A DNA stretch of 64,000 nucleotides. It comes from Fasciola hepatica (Eukaryota; Platyhelminthes; Trematoda; Plagiorchiida; Fasciolidae). Positions 37,337-47,600 of this stretch are shown here, in pieces. Position 1 is the first letter of the stretch. Every line of letters begins with the position of its first letter. The translations under genes and the position numbers were made by a program. The notes under the pieces were generated by a model. That model was given only the letters and a program-made list of their open reading frames with translations, had not been told where the DNA came from and did no database searches. The stretch spans positions 198,501-262,500 of the forward strand of contig CANUEZ040000001.1 in the NCBI GenBank assembly GCA_948099385.1, in the 5' to 3' direction.

Positions 37337-39030
37337 AAAAGGAAAACTCTCTTATTTGATATAGTTCCTTCGTCTCCGGTACACCGTTGCCAGTTGTTTT
37401 CTGTCTTCATATAATTTCCACTCTACTGATGTCAGCGTTAGTTGATCAGAGGCGTCATAAAACCAAACGTGATCATGTTGTCAGGATCCGGGTCACCAGC
37501 CAAGCCCAAAATTATTAAACAAATCCATATGGTTTCAGATGTCTTGTCCATGTTCACTTTGCAGTGCGCATACATCTGACTGCTTTTGACTGATGACAAT
37601 ATTCATCGTGCACTGTGGGCGACTACAGGATGAAGTTGTTCATTTCCGTGTTTGGAAGTACCCGTGCTATTGAACACTTTGGAATAGCGATAAGCTACCA
37701 ACTTTGTGCAAATTATCGGTATTCCAAAATGTTTATGTACATCATTTTAATTCATGTGACGAAGCAATGTACCCACGTCGGAGCTGATGCACAGGCGAAG
37801 ATAGCAGCTAGAAGATGAAACGTGGCCAAGTTTCTTTGTCCAACAAATAAAGGGACCTTGCTACTAAATTAAATCAACCATTGTAGATAAATAGCGTAAA
37901 CTAGGTGGTATTCTGACCAGAGATTACTAGACAACCTTACTTGATTTCAATCATTTTAAGTTCAAACTTTCAGAATGGTCCGGAATTCATCCAATATGAC
38001 CGCGCATCCGTTTACGCGTCCACGAATGCCCGGTGGTTGAAAGGTGTAGAATACACAAAATAAGAGGAACGTAAATGACTGCTTATTGAAAACGGTCGAC
38101 AGGTATTACTGTTGGTCCAGTCTCACCGATGCACCTATTTGTGCCATGCGGGATTCAATAAATATTCATTTGGGGTTGGCCCGCTGAATTACGTAAATAA
38201 ATATTACCAGAAACGTGATCGACGATGGTTTCCAATTAAATTAAGCGTAACGAAAGTACGATAGTGACTAAGTGGCTGCAGTTTACAACAGCGCAGCCTG
38301 TAGAGAAGGAAATGTACTGAAAATGATCATATATCAGATATCTCGTTGGTTTTTTTTGGCCCAGTAGTTACTAAAGTCATAATGATTACTTATGCTTGCG
38401 ATGGTCCACTTAAGCATAAATGTGCTTCCTGTTTATTTGAGAATTATTTGAATTCGTTTTATGAAGTTTAACTTCAAAATAAATGTCTTTAGCTACCCCT
38501 AGCATATTTTTATTATCAATATGATCAGTTTACATCAGAAAAGGTGTGAACTTGGTTTCTTCATACTCAAAAGCACGCACCTATTCATGCAAGTGACAGC
38601 TTCAACTAAAAGCCTGATTTATTCCCCGTCTGAATCTATCTCCTCCACTTCCATGCTTGTGGGTTAACGTTTATAATATCTGATACACCGTCAAGGTTTA
38701 GTTAGAGCAAAATTGGTGAAATACTCGGCCTTCTATGAACTTCGGAAACACAACCTTCTCAAAGCAAAAGAGTGAATTATACGAATAAATATCAAATAAC
38801 AACATCCCAGTTTTTAGTTGGCACCCAAATGACAATTTCTCTTTATATGACTAAAAAGAGTTGCATAAAACACTTTCTTCCTCAATTATTCCAAGTAAAC
38901 GATATTGAAGTCTCATAAAGCTAGTCAGATAAACTAACTAAATTACAGCTAAAATCTCATTTGAATGGAATGGACCGTGAATAGACGGACAGTCCACTTT
39001 TAGAATCACTTGTTTATTTTTCCAGAGTTA
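37072..39030. other. Spacer between inverted arms, no recognised gene
   Basis: Carries a TA dinucleotide run (37285-37331, about 23 units) and otherwise nothing recognised. Confidence 0.5.
37285..37331. repeat. (TA)n microsatellite
   Basis: A perfect alternation of T and A for 47 bases. Self-complementary, so prone to cruciform formation and length change. Confidence 0.97.
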
Positions 39031-39032
39031 AT

Positions 39033-41326
39033 TTGTCGGTTAACACGGCTAATTGTCAGAAAGAGAACACGTGGTCTCAAATATGGATCTTCCAAATAGG
39101 TAGTATGGCATTGTATGTGGTTGAGAGATCAAAATTTTCCCGGAAGCACATGACCGGCTTCGGGGTAGTTAATATGGAGGAATCATCATGTAATTTTAAA
39201 AGTGGAATCTCCGACCATGCATTTTCCATAATCACTGATCAACTTGAATTATTCACCCTGAAGTTGTGTGCACCTGTCTCAACTAGTGACTATTGTCTGA
39301 TTCTGTTGAGGCCTAAGATATTCTTTCCGTCTGCTTCCCACTCTTTCAGACAAACCAGCCAAATCAAAATCCGTCTCCGAAATTTTTCACATGATAAAAT
39401 TCTTCTACTATTGAAACTCTTTTCTCACTCATCTTTCTGGTTTTCTTTCGAATCGTCGCTAAATAGCAATAGGAAACTTTTTTTAGAGACGGTCAATTTA
39501 ATTCTCGACATGTGCTGCCCCTTAGGAACCTTCTCCCTCTAATGGCCGTGTCACTTCTCCGACGTTGAAATCCTCGAGAAAACGGAAGAAGTATTTCTAC
39601 AGAGCCCGAGATAATTCAAATTTAAGATGCATTTCTCTTTTGATAAGGAGAGAAATTGAACGTACTGACTTGCTGTGTGCTAGTCAACTCATATGTAGCC
39701 ATAACAGAAACCGACTATGGCAAAGTGTTGGGCTGTTGTGTGGAAAGAAAACGAAACAGGTGAAGTTTGCTGCAGACGTTCATAGTATCAACAGTGCATC
39801 CACCCACCCATCAAATGATTTCCCAACCAAAGTCATTCCAGAAATTGGCATGCACATAACCCCGTTCTCCACAGAAGAGGTATTTAAGCTTCTTCCTACT
39901 TCCAGAATAAATTCAGGTATGTCTCGATGGCCTATCGTCGTCATTTGAGACATGGTGCTGCTGTTCTGACCGACGTATTCACTTCTCTCTCAAACAAATC
40001 CTCCAGTTCGTTTTCTATTCCCCACTGCTGCCCATCAGTCATTACTGATCCCAAAACCGAACCCTGTAATTCTGGTGTCACAGCTAGAAGCTTTCGTCCC
40101 ATTGCTCTAACTCCATCTGGTCTTAAACTTACAGAGCATGCTATCCCTAAACATCTGAATTCTTCTATAAACTCTCTGATGACCCCTTACAGTTAGCCTC
40201 TAAATCGAATAGGTCCATTGTGAATGTCATCGCTTTCTCAAGCCACCATATCACGGAATACTTGGATGGATCAGCGACTTCTGTAGGGGATATACTTCTA
40301 TAGACTACCCATCGACTTTTGATTCTATTCCGCGGTCTCTCCCCGGTCATAAACTGGAAGCTTTCAGCTGTCCCATACCTTCACTAGCATGGTTGTTTGA
40401 TTATTTTACCAACAGTACTCAGTACACACGATTAGGTTCTAATGTATACAAACCCTTGATAAATACTTCAAGAGTACTTCGGGAAGTTGTCCTTTTCCCT
40501 GTTCATCTACCACCTACACTAGTGACCCTAAACCGAGTTCTCATGCACATTAATTTAAATACGCCGATGATGTGGCTCTTTGTCAAGCTGTTTTTGCAAC
40601 CCGGGACTTCAATAACCTTTCCAGCAATCCACCTCGTATTCATGATTTCGCTGTTTTATTAAGCTTAACTTTAAATTTGTCCAAATGCTTTGAATGCATA
40701 TTTACTCCTCCTCGATCGGCTTATCATTCTGATCCATCTGTCATTTCTACAGAACCACTAGTTAGAATGGGTTAAGTCAAATGCTTAGGAATCACTATCG
40801 ATGAAAATTTGAAGTGGTCATCTCACTTTTCAAATTGTGTGAATAAACTACGCCGTCTATCTTACCAAATCCGAAAGCACAGGCATTTTAATGTTAAACA
40901 GATGATTGTTTCCTTTTTCGTTCATCAATGCATTTTTCGTGTTCCAATTTACTATTTCCCTGTTATTTTTGCTAGTCTACCGAAGAATGTTGTTAAAATT
41001 CTTCGTCGAGGTCTATCTAACATTAGTCGAGTATCTTTCATATCCTTAGATGAACAGTCTGCTAAATTGTGTGTACCACACCTAGCCGCACGTGAAAAGC
41101 TCGCTCACAAAATCCTTGCAGAGTTCATTCATCCTTTACACAGTGATCTATCCGAATATAATCCTCTCAATTCTACGCGGTTCTCCTTTCCATCTACACC
41201 CACTCGCACTAGAGTCTACAGGAACTCTGCTGTTCCGTATCTGGCCCGAATCCTCACAAACCGGGCACGCGTATGGGCCGAATTTCTTGGAAGTATTGAT
41301 ATGCAGTCGATTTTTGCATCTCACTA
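39033..41326 (+). pseudogene. CR1/SR1-like non-LTR retrotransposon ORF2, plus-strand copy (broken)
   Basis: Plus-strand ORF2 remains. 39033-39542: C-terminal endonuclease part with STSDYCLILL where SDH is expected. 39565-39948: linker. Near 40080-40180: ARSFRPIALTPSGLKLTEHA, an RT entry block, followed by the palm in shifting frames. The catalytic YADD box at 40560-40571 is intact and is followed by VALCQAVF. Then LSLTLNLSKCFECIF, EVKCLGITIDENLKW (about 40770-40815) and a C-terminal thumb and tail (40809-41327) ending with NSAVPYLARILTNRARVWAE. That tail matches the C-terminus of the minus-strand copies at 19.7 and 24.3 kb, so all three are one clade. Several frameshifts make it inactive. Bases 39350-39844 are the right arm of the inverted duplication. 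Confidence 0.83.
39350..39844 (+). repeat. Right arm of the 495-bp inverted duplication
   Basis: Counterpart of 36577-37071. It sits inside the plus-strand CR1-like ORF2, where the reading continues on both sides, so this arm is in the native context and the left arm is the likely derived copy. Confidence 0.9.
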
Positions 41327-41401
41327 ACTCTGTGAGATGCCAAGTGTGAATCCTTCTGGACTTAAATGTCTACATCTGACTGCGCAAAATTCTGACCAAA
41401 T

Positions 41402-41460
41402 ACGATTCCGGCTCGCGGCGTCCAACTTTTCGATGTGAAGAATGCAAGTGGATTTTCCAA
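41402..41460 (+). repeat. SINE-like tail, copy A (headless)
   Basis: Contains GATTCCGGCTCGCGGCGTC followed by TTTTCGATGTGAAGAATGCAAG, the 3' body shared with the copies at 42.34-42.48 and 42.57-42.70 kb. The tRNA-like head is missing, so it is a 5'-truncated copy. Confidence 0.7.
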
Positions 41461-41639
41461 AAACAAATTAATCTCTTGCTTAGTTCATTTCCGAAACGTC
41501 CCCATTGATTTCACAGGACTTCTGTTTGGCCTGCTTCGAAATAATGAACCCGCTCATTCAACAGCCAATGGGCTGCACGACGTGTAATCGTACAATATGC
41601 AATCACAAATCTTACTGGCTTTTTTACTCGGAAATTTAC

Positions 41640-41870
41640 TCCCTGGGGCGGGGTAAATTCCAACAAATGTCTTCCTTTTGTGGTTCTGGGGCTTCATGGC
41701 ATGACGGGACATTTGTGTTCAGTTGAATTTTCAACGGGGCTGGTTGTGGCTTGAGCCCGCCTGAGCCCAGGCACACCCGGCTAGGTTGGCTCAGACATGA
41801 GGGAACATATGCCAGAGAACCTGGTTCAGTGGGGGTAGGATTATGGGATCCGTGATTCACAATTCAAACC
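41640..41870 (-). repeat. Possible repetitive sequence, unclassified
   Basis: A GC-richer patch containing CCTGAGCCCAGGCACACCCG, with the minus frame 41860-41636. The composition contrasts with its AT-rich surroundings and looks like part of a dispersed flatworm repeat. That impression is from memory of similar sequence, not from a second copy here. Confidence 0.3.
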
Positions 41871-42339
41871 TGTAGTCATCCGACCACATTGGTATTTGGG
41901 GCTTGTCACCAATCATTTGATTTGTCCCGGTTGAAGACGATCCGTTTTCCAATCATGTACGCAATTATCTCAGCTACCAGTTATACCGAGTAGCAAAGTT
42001 AGCTAAAAAACAAGCACATAAGAATCCCAGAAGGCAAGTCACTTTTGGTCCTTCTAACAGCACTATTAGCCGAGATACCCACTGACTTTCTAGCAGGCAA
42101 CTGGTATTTGGTAACAGAAAAACATCATCAGTTGGGAACGCATCTCAACATCGGGAAAAGGAATAAAACGATGGTTAGGAACACAAGTCCAGGTAAATAG
42201 TTATTTTCGAAAATTCTGAATCATACCTTTATGGTTTATGACTCAAAACTCAGAGGATAGAGAATTTGATAACAAAATATCCAGTTGGCTTTTGTGTGAT
42301 GAGTAAAGTGGACGCGATCATAACACAATCCCACTGAGA

Positions 42340-42482
42340 AATGTGGTCAATTAATTCAAGATGTAGTGGAAAATTCACTTGTATTTTTCACATTTAAAAT
42401 CCTGACGCCGCGAGCCGGAACCCAACCGTCGATCCTCCATATACCAGACAAATGTTCCACCAGCTGAGCGATCGCGGTCCGG
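42340..42482 (-). repeat. tRNA-headed SINE-like element, copy B
   Basis: Read on the minus strand: a head with GCTCAGCTGG (A-box-like) and GGTTGGGTTCC (B-box-like, one or two differences from consensus), then the shared body GGCTCGCGGCGTCAGGATTTT and a GTGAAAA..CAAGTGAATTTTC tail. Opposite orientation to copies A and C. Confidence 0.68.
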
Positions 42483-42573
42483 ACAGTCGGCTGTGAATAA
42501 CGCAAGTGAATAATCGGTGATGCGTGGAACACTATTTCAATGATACACAGTATTTACCCTGGTTTTAATCATT

Positions 42574-42700
42574 GGGCTAGCCTCGTCGGTGGCAGAGCAT
42601 CTTCCCAGTATGCGAAGGGTCGCCGAATCGATTCCGGCTCGCGGCGTCAGGATTTTTCGATGTGAAAATTGCAAGCGGATTTTCTACTACATGAGATTCA
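42574..42700 (+). repeat. tRNA-headed SINE-like element, copy C
   Basis: The head TAGCCTCGTCGGTGGCAGAGC resembles a tRNA D-arm/A-box, followed by an ATCGATTCC B-box-like stretch, then GGCTCGCGGCGTCAGGATTTT and GATGTGAAAATTGCAAGCGGATTTTC. This is the most complete of the three copies. The internal boxes imply RNA polymerase III transcription when active. Confidence 0.72.
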
Positions 42701-42793
42701 GGCTCCTCGTGCCAACAATACATTCTGTGAATATAATTCAAGATGATCCAGAAGTCAGTTGATCCGCACGGAAATCACGGTTAATCCCTTGCG

Positions 42794-42828
42794 GTGTGTG
42801 TGTGTGTGTGTGTGCGTGTGCGTGTGCT
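42794..42828. repeat. (GT)n microsatellite
   Basis: GT dinucleotide run with a few GC interruptions. The apparent Cys-Val peptide it encodes is an artefact. Confidence 0.95.
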
Positions 42829-42849
42829 TGTCAGCGCTTCACTTCGTGG

Positions 42850-43560
42850 ATGTCGGAAAAGATATGAATGTGTCGAATAAAATAAGGTTATCATTAGACA
42901 TTACATCTTTTTCACAATTGTACCGCTTGTGGAAACCATCCAGTTTGTTATCATACAAGTGGGAGATAACAATATCAGCGACTGAGGCATTGCGGGAACT
43001 TTTGATGAGGTGCACGTATAACGTACAGAAACTTTTATCGACAAAAAGATGATGTAGTTGTGGGGTCGGCTTTTGGTCCCCCTCTAGTCAACCTCTTGGT
43101 GGCAGTGATTGAGTCCAATTAGCCAAAAGACACCATTACACGTCTTGATGCAAATCGCTATTTTCCCCACCATATATATTCTGTAAAGCAGACTCAAACT
43201 GTGATATAGGAAATTTATTGTGCACGTTCAGTGAGGCTCAAGAGTAAATAAAATTTACAGCCAAATTGAAAAAGGGCGACCGGATGCCCGCCCTTGAAGT
43301 GCACCTCATCTGGAGGCAGGACGGCTCCATTAAACTTAGAATGTACTGGAAGAAGACGTGTACTGGTCAGTGGAAAATGTGCTTAGTATTGCGAGTAAAA
43401 AAAATCTGTTCACTGGAGGTACTTCAAGAAGAACTTGTAAAAAATATTCTTTTACTTCCTTATAATTTGTTTATTATACAACATGTACAATCATTCAGGA
43501 AGGGGGCTGCGGCCAGTGAAAGGCTGTTAAATGGGAAAGTGATCTACTGTGATGGAAATC
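42850..43560 (+). pseudogene. Penelope-like element fragment, copy 4 (partial RT)
   Basis: Plus-strand RT pieces in several frames. SLDITSFSQLYRLWKP (about 42890-42950) corresponds to the SLFTNVP-type RT block. LRELLMRCTYNVQKLL (about 42990-43035) is the segment before the GSPLGP motif. VVGSAFGPPLVNLLVAVIE (about 43060-43120) is a degraded GSPLGP block. After a gap without a clear YVDD, KGDRMPALEVHLI..DGSI (43266-43340) matches the LPFLDV block, followed by EVLQEELVKNI. No GIY-YIG domain is seen. Heavily decayed. Confidence 0.7.
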
Positions 43561-43849
43561 GAACTCTGGTTGTTACTGTCTCACGTCCAAGGCGATAACC
43601 ACCGAATTAAGGGATATCCCGACAAGTTCATTCAATGGAATTTGGTAGAGCAGGGCTGGAAACTGCCAATAATCACTGCCGTAGATAAAGGCTCATGGAT
43701 CAGTCTTAATTTCAAGGGTGATATATTTTCAGCAACCATATAATGATGTCCGAACGGAGCTGTAAGAGCTATTTCCTTCTATGCTGCTTGGCTAAAGTGT
43801 GAAGAGGCTACCTGGATTTCGTGGGCTACCACTTTAGCAGAAAATTAGT

Positions 43850-43952
43850 GTCACCAGCTTTACGCACGATAGAGGTTGGACATGGCAACAGGCAACAGAA
43901 CAAATTCCAATTGAATAAGCGTGTTTGTCGTATTCTCGTGGTTCTGCATAGC

Positions 43953-43954
<2 letters not shown>
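43850..43954 (-). repeat. BEL/Pao LTR-like fragment, low-coordinate side
   Basis: The stretch with ACGCACGATA, AACAGAACAAATTCCAAT and CTCGTGGTTCT matches 47440-47530 next to the high-coordinate LTR start. Here it lies on the wrong side of the TA run and the TGTTGCG segment compared with that copy, so the LTR order is permuted. Confidence 0.6.

Positions 43955-44012
<58 letters not shown>
43955..44012. repeat. (TA)n microsatellite inside LTR-like sequence
   Basis: 58 bases of perfect TA repeat (29 units), apparently expanded from a GCATTATA stretch of the LTR; a short AATATATATAGCATTATA version is seen near 48215. Confidence 0.96.
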
Positions 44013-44013
<1 letters not shown>

Positions 44014-44014
<1 letters not shown>

Positions 44015-44069
44015 GTTGCGACTATCCCGATGTCTAGGGCTGTGAATCTAGCAGTAACTTAGTTTCACT
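44014..44069 (-). repeat. LTR end segment, 3' side of BEL/Pao copy 1
   Basis: 56 bases starting TGTTGCGACTATCCC, matching 47384-47439 with one mismatch. It abuts the pol stop codon (44065-44067), so the coding region runs right into it. Confidence 0.8.
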
Positions 44070-44439
44070 TTGATCTTGTCTGTAGTGTTGGCAAGTATTC
44101 CTTCAACCAGCGAGCCCAGAAGGCATCTGCCAGCCTTTGCGCCTGTCGCCATCTTCGGTTCAACCGGTTGTTTGACAGCTCGAGAGGAAATGTCACTGGT
44201 ATACCTCGTAGGAGAAGAAGATGATTGGGTTTTATCGCGTTAAAATCATCGGGGTCATTCGATATTCTGGTTAGAGGGCGATCATCAAGTATTCTTTCTA
44301 CCTCGCAGAACATCGTTACTAACGCCTCATCTACGACCAACTGATCAGCTAGAAGTGAAAGCAGAATTCGCGGACAGATCGTATGATACGTTTCCATACA
44401 CCTCCGCGATGACTTTCCTTCGGTGGAGAGAAGCGCCAT
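44065..44439 (-). pseudogene. BEL/Pao integrase C-terminal part (DUF5641-like)
   Basis: A 124-codon frame that continues the integrase after a frameshift near 44350-44390. It contains VERILDDRPLTRISNDPDD, HLLLLRG and RRWRQAQRLADAFWARWLKEYLP, the standard C-terminal blocks of BEL/Pao integrases. The first 20 codons are out of frame with the homology, so the ATG at 44439 is not the real start. The C-terminal domain is thought to assist DNA binding. Confidence 0.83.
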
Positions 44440-45290
44440 TCACAGTCTCTATTCCCAAATGTCTTTAGAATCTTGTCTTGGTTCCAAGCCTTCATGCATC
44501 GCCTCAAGTCTGCTTCAGCGCCTCGGAAATTCGTTCCACTGTCACTGTAGACAACACTGGGACATCCTCGTCTTGCCACAAACCGAGAAAAAGCAGAAAG
44601 GAAGGAATCGATGTCTAGGGTGTAGGCGACCTCTAGGTGTACGGCTCTCATGGACAGGCAAGTAAATATACACCCGTAACGTTTCTCAGTGGCTCTACCG
44701 CGCTTCACCAAGGGACCGAAGTAGTCTACTCCGACAGCAGTAAACGGATTCTCGCCGAATAACATTCTGTCCTCAGGAAGTGGTGCCATTACTTGACTTT
44801 GTGCCTGGGAATGCCAACGTTTACAATGAAAACATTCCCGTAGCATATTTGTGACTGTAGAGTAACCGTGTGTAATCCAATAACGTTCCCTTAGTAGTGA
44901 CAACACATGTGCTGCACCAGCGTGGCCATTCGCTTCGTGATAATGTTGCACTAAAAGTTTGATGATGAGGTGATCCTTCGGTAGAAGTACCGGATGTTTT
45001 GACTCGAAAGGTAGAGGTGCACATCGTAGGCGACCTCCCACTCGTAGTAAACCACAGTGTTTAAACGGATGGTGTTTCTGCAATCGTCCTGAGACGGGCC
45101 GGGACATGCTTGGAACCTCTGATCCTTCGGAGATTGTTTTTAGCTCCTTACTAAAGCAATCTTTTTGCACCAAACGAAGTAAGGCTAATTCTGATGACTG
45201 TAATTCTGATGGTTTAAACTGCTTGGCGATGTTCAGCTGACTAACACCCGTTTCATGTCGTTTTCGAATCCAAAAACAAAACCGCCTCAA
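44349..45290 (-). pseudogene. BEL/Pao integrase with catalytic Glu changed to Lys
   Basis: A 313-codon frame, in phase with the upstream 670-codon frame but separated from it by one in-frame TGA (45303-45305). The zinc-binding HHCC domain uses H118, H123, C153 and C156. In the catalytic core D189 (GVDYFGP) and D250 (YSDSGTNF) are present. The residue expected to be the third acid, in the GGVWE motif, is K300 (codon 44391-44393, AAA). The core then runs out of frame. Integrase would insert the cDNA into the host genome. The stop, the Glu-to-Lys change and the frameshift each indicate loss of function. Confidence 0.87.
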
Positions 45291-45302
45291 CCAAGCAATC
45301 TG

Positions 45303-47315
45303 TCACAGCAAGCCTAACCAAGATTTGGCATTGCAGAATCTTTGTATCCAGCCGACTGTATCTGATGTTTGCATTGCGTTCACGCGAACCGTTTTAACCA
45401 ATTCGATATGAGTGGATACGGTGGGACTAGGCTGTGCAGACCACGAAGACACATTCTGCAAGAGAAATCGTGGGCCATTAAACCAAAGTGCATCTAGCGG
45501 CCTTCTCGGGCTGGTACCTCTCGAAGCTAAATCAGCTGGATTGTCTTTGCTGTTCACGTGGACCCACTGTTCAGGTTCCGAAAGTTCACGGATCACCGCC
45601 AGACGGTTGGCCACAAAGGTTTCGAAACGAGACTTGGTATTTCGTATAGACTGCAAAACAATTAGCGAGTCTGTCCAGAACGTAGTCGAGCAGATAGGTA
45701 CGGAAAGTTTTTCTTTGGCAAAGGCGGCTAATCTTACTGAGACAACAGCAGCCGCAAGCTCCAAGCGCGGGATGGTCACAGATTTCAAAGGGGCTACACG
45801 AGACTTTGCCAATATTAGAAAACAGTTTATCATTCCATCTTCGGTAGCAGATCGTAAATAGAGTGCTGCTCCATAACCCAGTTCTGAAGCGTCACTAAAT
45901 GCATGTAGTTCCAGTCTTGGATCCGTCTTCTCATCCATCGGACGTATACAACGGTCAGTTCGTAGATTAGATACTGCTTGAATTTCGCTGAGACACAGAA
46001 TCCATCGATCGATTTCTTCCCGGGTCATTTCCTCGTCCCATTTGGCCTGTCTTCGACATAGGTCCTGGAAAAGCAATTTAGTAGGCATCAAACTTGGAGA
46101 TACAGGCCCCATGGGGTCATAAATTGAAGCGATGTAGGTAAGTAAACCTCGCCGGGTATATTTTTCCTCCCAAGGTGGATCACATGGTACTCCCAGAGTT
46201 CGCTTTACTTCAGCTGGCTGTCGATCAAGGAAAATGGGTTTGGTTTCTGCTTTCGGCAGTTCTCCCAAATCATGTGGCACATTACTGAAGAATTTAGTCA
46301 AGTTGAAACCGCCTTTCAGTAGAGCGTGCCGCAACGTTCTTCCCATTCTTCCAACGTCCTCCATTTTAGGTAAACTCATCAAACAATCATCTACGTAGAA
46401 GCTTTTCTTGGCTTGATTGATCACTGCATTGCCGTAAATTGCCATATTACAGTCGATAGTGTTCTGCAAAGCTAAGCTGCAGCATGACGGCGACGAGGTG
46501 GCCCCAAATGGATGAGACGTCATATGATATGCTTCTGGTTTGTTGGTCACGTTACCGTTAGGCCACCAGATAAGCTTCAGACAATCGCAGTCGCTTGGTG
46601 GGACCTTCCCCTGGTGAAACATAGCTTCAATATCGGCTACCAAAGTGTACCTGTACTCGTGAAACCTCAGCAGCACCTGGCACAAACTATTGACAAGGTC
46701 TGGTCCCGTTAGTAGTTGTTCGTTCAGCGATGTTTGATTGACCTCCACAGCGCAGTCGAACATCGCTTTAACTTTGGTTCGGTCGGCGTGTTTATATACG
46801 CCGTGGTGCGGAAGATACCATATGTGGGGGCCAGTTAGGTTTTCCTCAGTCCCAGGTACCATCTCAGCGTAACCATTTGATATATATTCGTTAATCGTTG
46901 CGCAATACTTTTCCTTCAATAACTGATCGTTTTCAAAGACCTTGCTTGGCACTGGTTGTTCCTGAGTCAAAACACGAATTCCAGGTTCCTTGAAGGATAT
47001 CTGGTCGACAGGTTGATCATTTGAACTTGGGAGAGACTGTACATAGTTTTCGACTCGTTCGGGCTTCTCAAATGGCTGCGGAGTAGGTGGTCGAGCGGTC
47101 TGGACCGACAATATTGACCGTTCTTCCGCTTCCAGATCACGTATCTTTTCTGCGAGCCTCATTCTGGCATCACTGATACGTCTTTCGGTTTCCAGCTCAA
47201 GCTCCAACCTTTTGATCTGTAATTTTGCAAATTTCAGCTCTCGATTCAGCTTCCAGTCGGGGGGTGGGCCTTGTGATAACTGACGTTTACTGGCGGAATC
47301 TTGACGGGACTGCAT
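45303..47315 (-). CDS. BEL/Pao gag-RT-A17-RNase H polyprotein, internally deleted, copy 1
   Basis: An open frame of 670 codons, the longest in the window. Residues about 20-70 are a strongly charged coiled coil from the gag N-terminus. At about residue 115 the sequence jumps to the pre-RT linker. RT blocks follow: IWYLPHHGVYK, MFDCAVEVNQTSLNE, VADIEAMFHQGKVPPSDCD, HPFGATSSP, and the catalytic YVDD (residues 307-310, bases 46386-46397). The A17-like region opens with RRGLLTYIASIYDPMGPVSPS, and an RNase H-like region has LELHAFSDASELGYGAALYL (Asp near residue 474) and TIPRLELAAAV. DUF1759, the zinc knuckles and the protease, all present in copy 2, are absent. The deletion kept the frame open. 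RT and RNase H would convert element RNA to DNA in the cytoplasmic particle. Confidence 0.88.
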   Translation of the reverse strand: MQSRQDSASKRQLSQGPPPDWKLNRELKFAKLQIKRLELELETERRISDARMRLAEKIRDLEAEERSILSVQTARPPTPQPFEKPERVENYVQSLPSSNDQPVDQISFKEPGIRVLTQEQPVPSKVFENDQLLKEKYCATINEYISNGYAEMVPGTEENLTGPHIWYLPHHGVYKHADRTKVKAMFDCAVEVNQTSLNEQLLTGPDLVNSLCQVLLRFHEYRYTLVADIEAMFHQGKVPPSDCDCLKLIWWPNGNVTNKPEAYHMTSHPFGATSSPSCCSLALQNTIDCNMAIYGNAVINQAKKSFYVDDCLMSLPKMEDVGRMGRTLRHALLKGGFNLTKFFSNVPHDLGELPKAETKPIFLDRQPAEVKRTLGVPCDPPWEEKYTRRGLLTYIASIYDPMGPVSPSLMPTKLLFQDLCRRQAKWDEEMTREEIDRWILCLSEIQAVSNLRTDRCIRPMDEKTDPRLELHAFSDASELGYGAALYLRSATEDGMINCFLILAKSRVAPLKSVTIPRLELAAAVVSVRLAAFAKEKLSVPICSTTFWTDSLIVLQSIRNTKSRFETFVANRLAVIRELSEPEQWVHVNSKDNPADLASRGTSPRRPLDALWFNGPRFLLQNVSSWSAQPSPTVSTHIELVKTVRVNAMQTSDTVGWIQRFCNAKSWLGLL

Positions 47316-47383
47316 TTAACAGAATTTCCTTCAATTTCGATTCGGGCAGTATATCAAAGCAGCGGTTTGGTTATCTGGCTAAC

Positions 47384-47600
47384 TGTTGCGACTATCCCCA
47401 TGTCTAGGGCTGTGAATCTAGCAGTAACTTAGTTTCACTAGCTACACGCACGATATGGGCAGAACACGAATACGGGCAGCAGAACAAATTCCAATCGAAT
47501 AACCGTGTTTATCGATGATTCGTGGTTCTAAATAATACAATAAGCATAAATATACAGCAAATAAAAGACTTACAGCCAGGTGAGAAACCAAGAACAATGG
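47384..47600 (-). repeat. LTR of BEL/Pao copy 1, 5' side
   Basis: Starts TGTTGCGACTATCCC at 47384, just upstream (in the minus sense) of gag, and is repeated for 56 bases at 44014-44069. It continues through GCAGAACAAATTCCAAT and CGTGGTTCT, matching 43850-43954. The far border is unclear; a target duplication was not found. Confidence 0.66.

Noticed and set aside
42759..42840. Cys-Val repeat peptide
   Set aside because: Encoded by a GT microsatellite.
43940..44015. Ile-Tyr repeat peptide
   Set aside because: Encoded by the TA microsatellite.
45412..45861. Plus-strand frame of 149 codons
   Set aside because: Antisense shadow of the BEL/Pao RNase H region.
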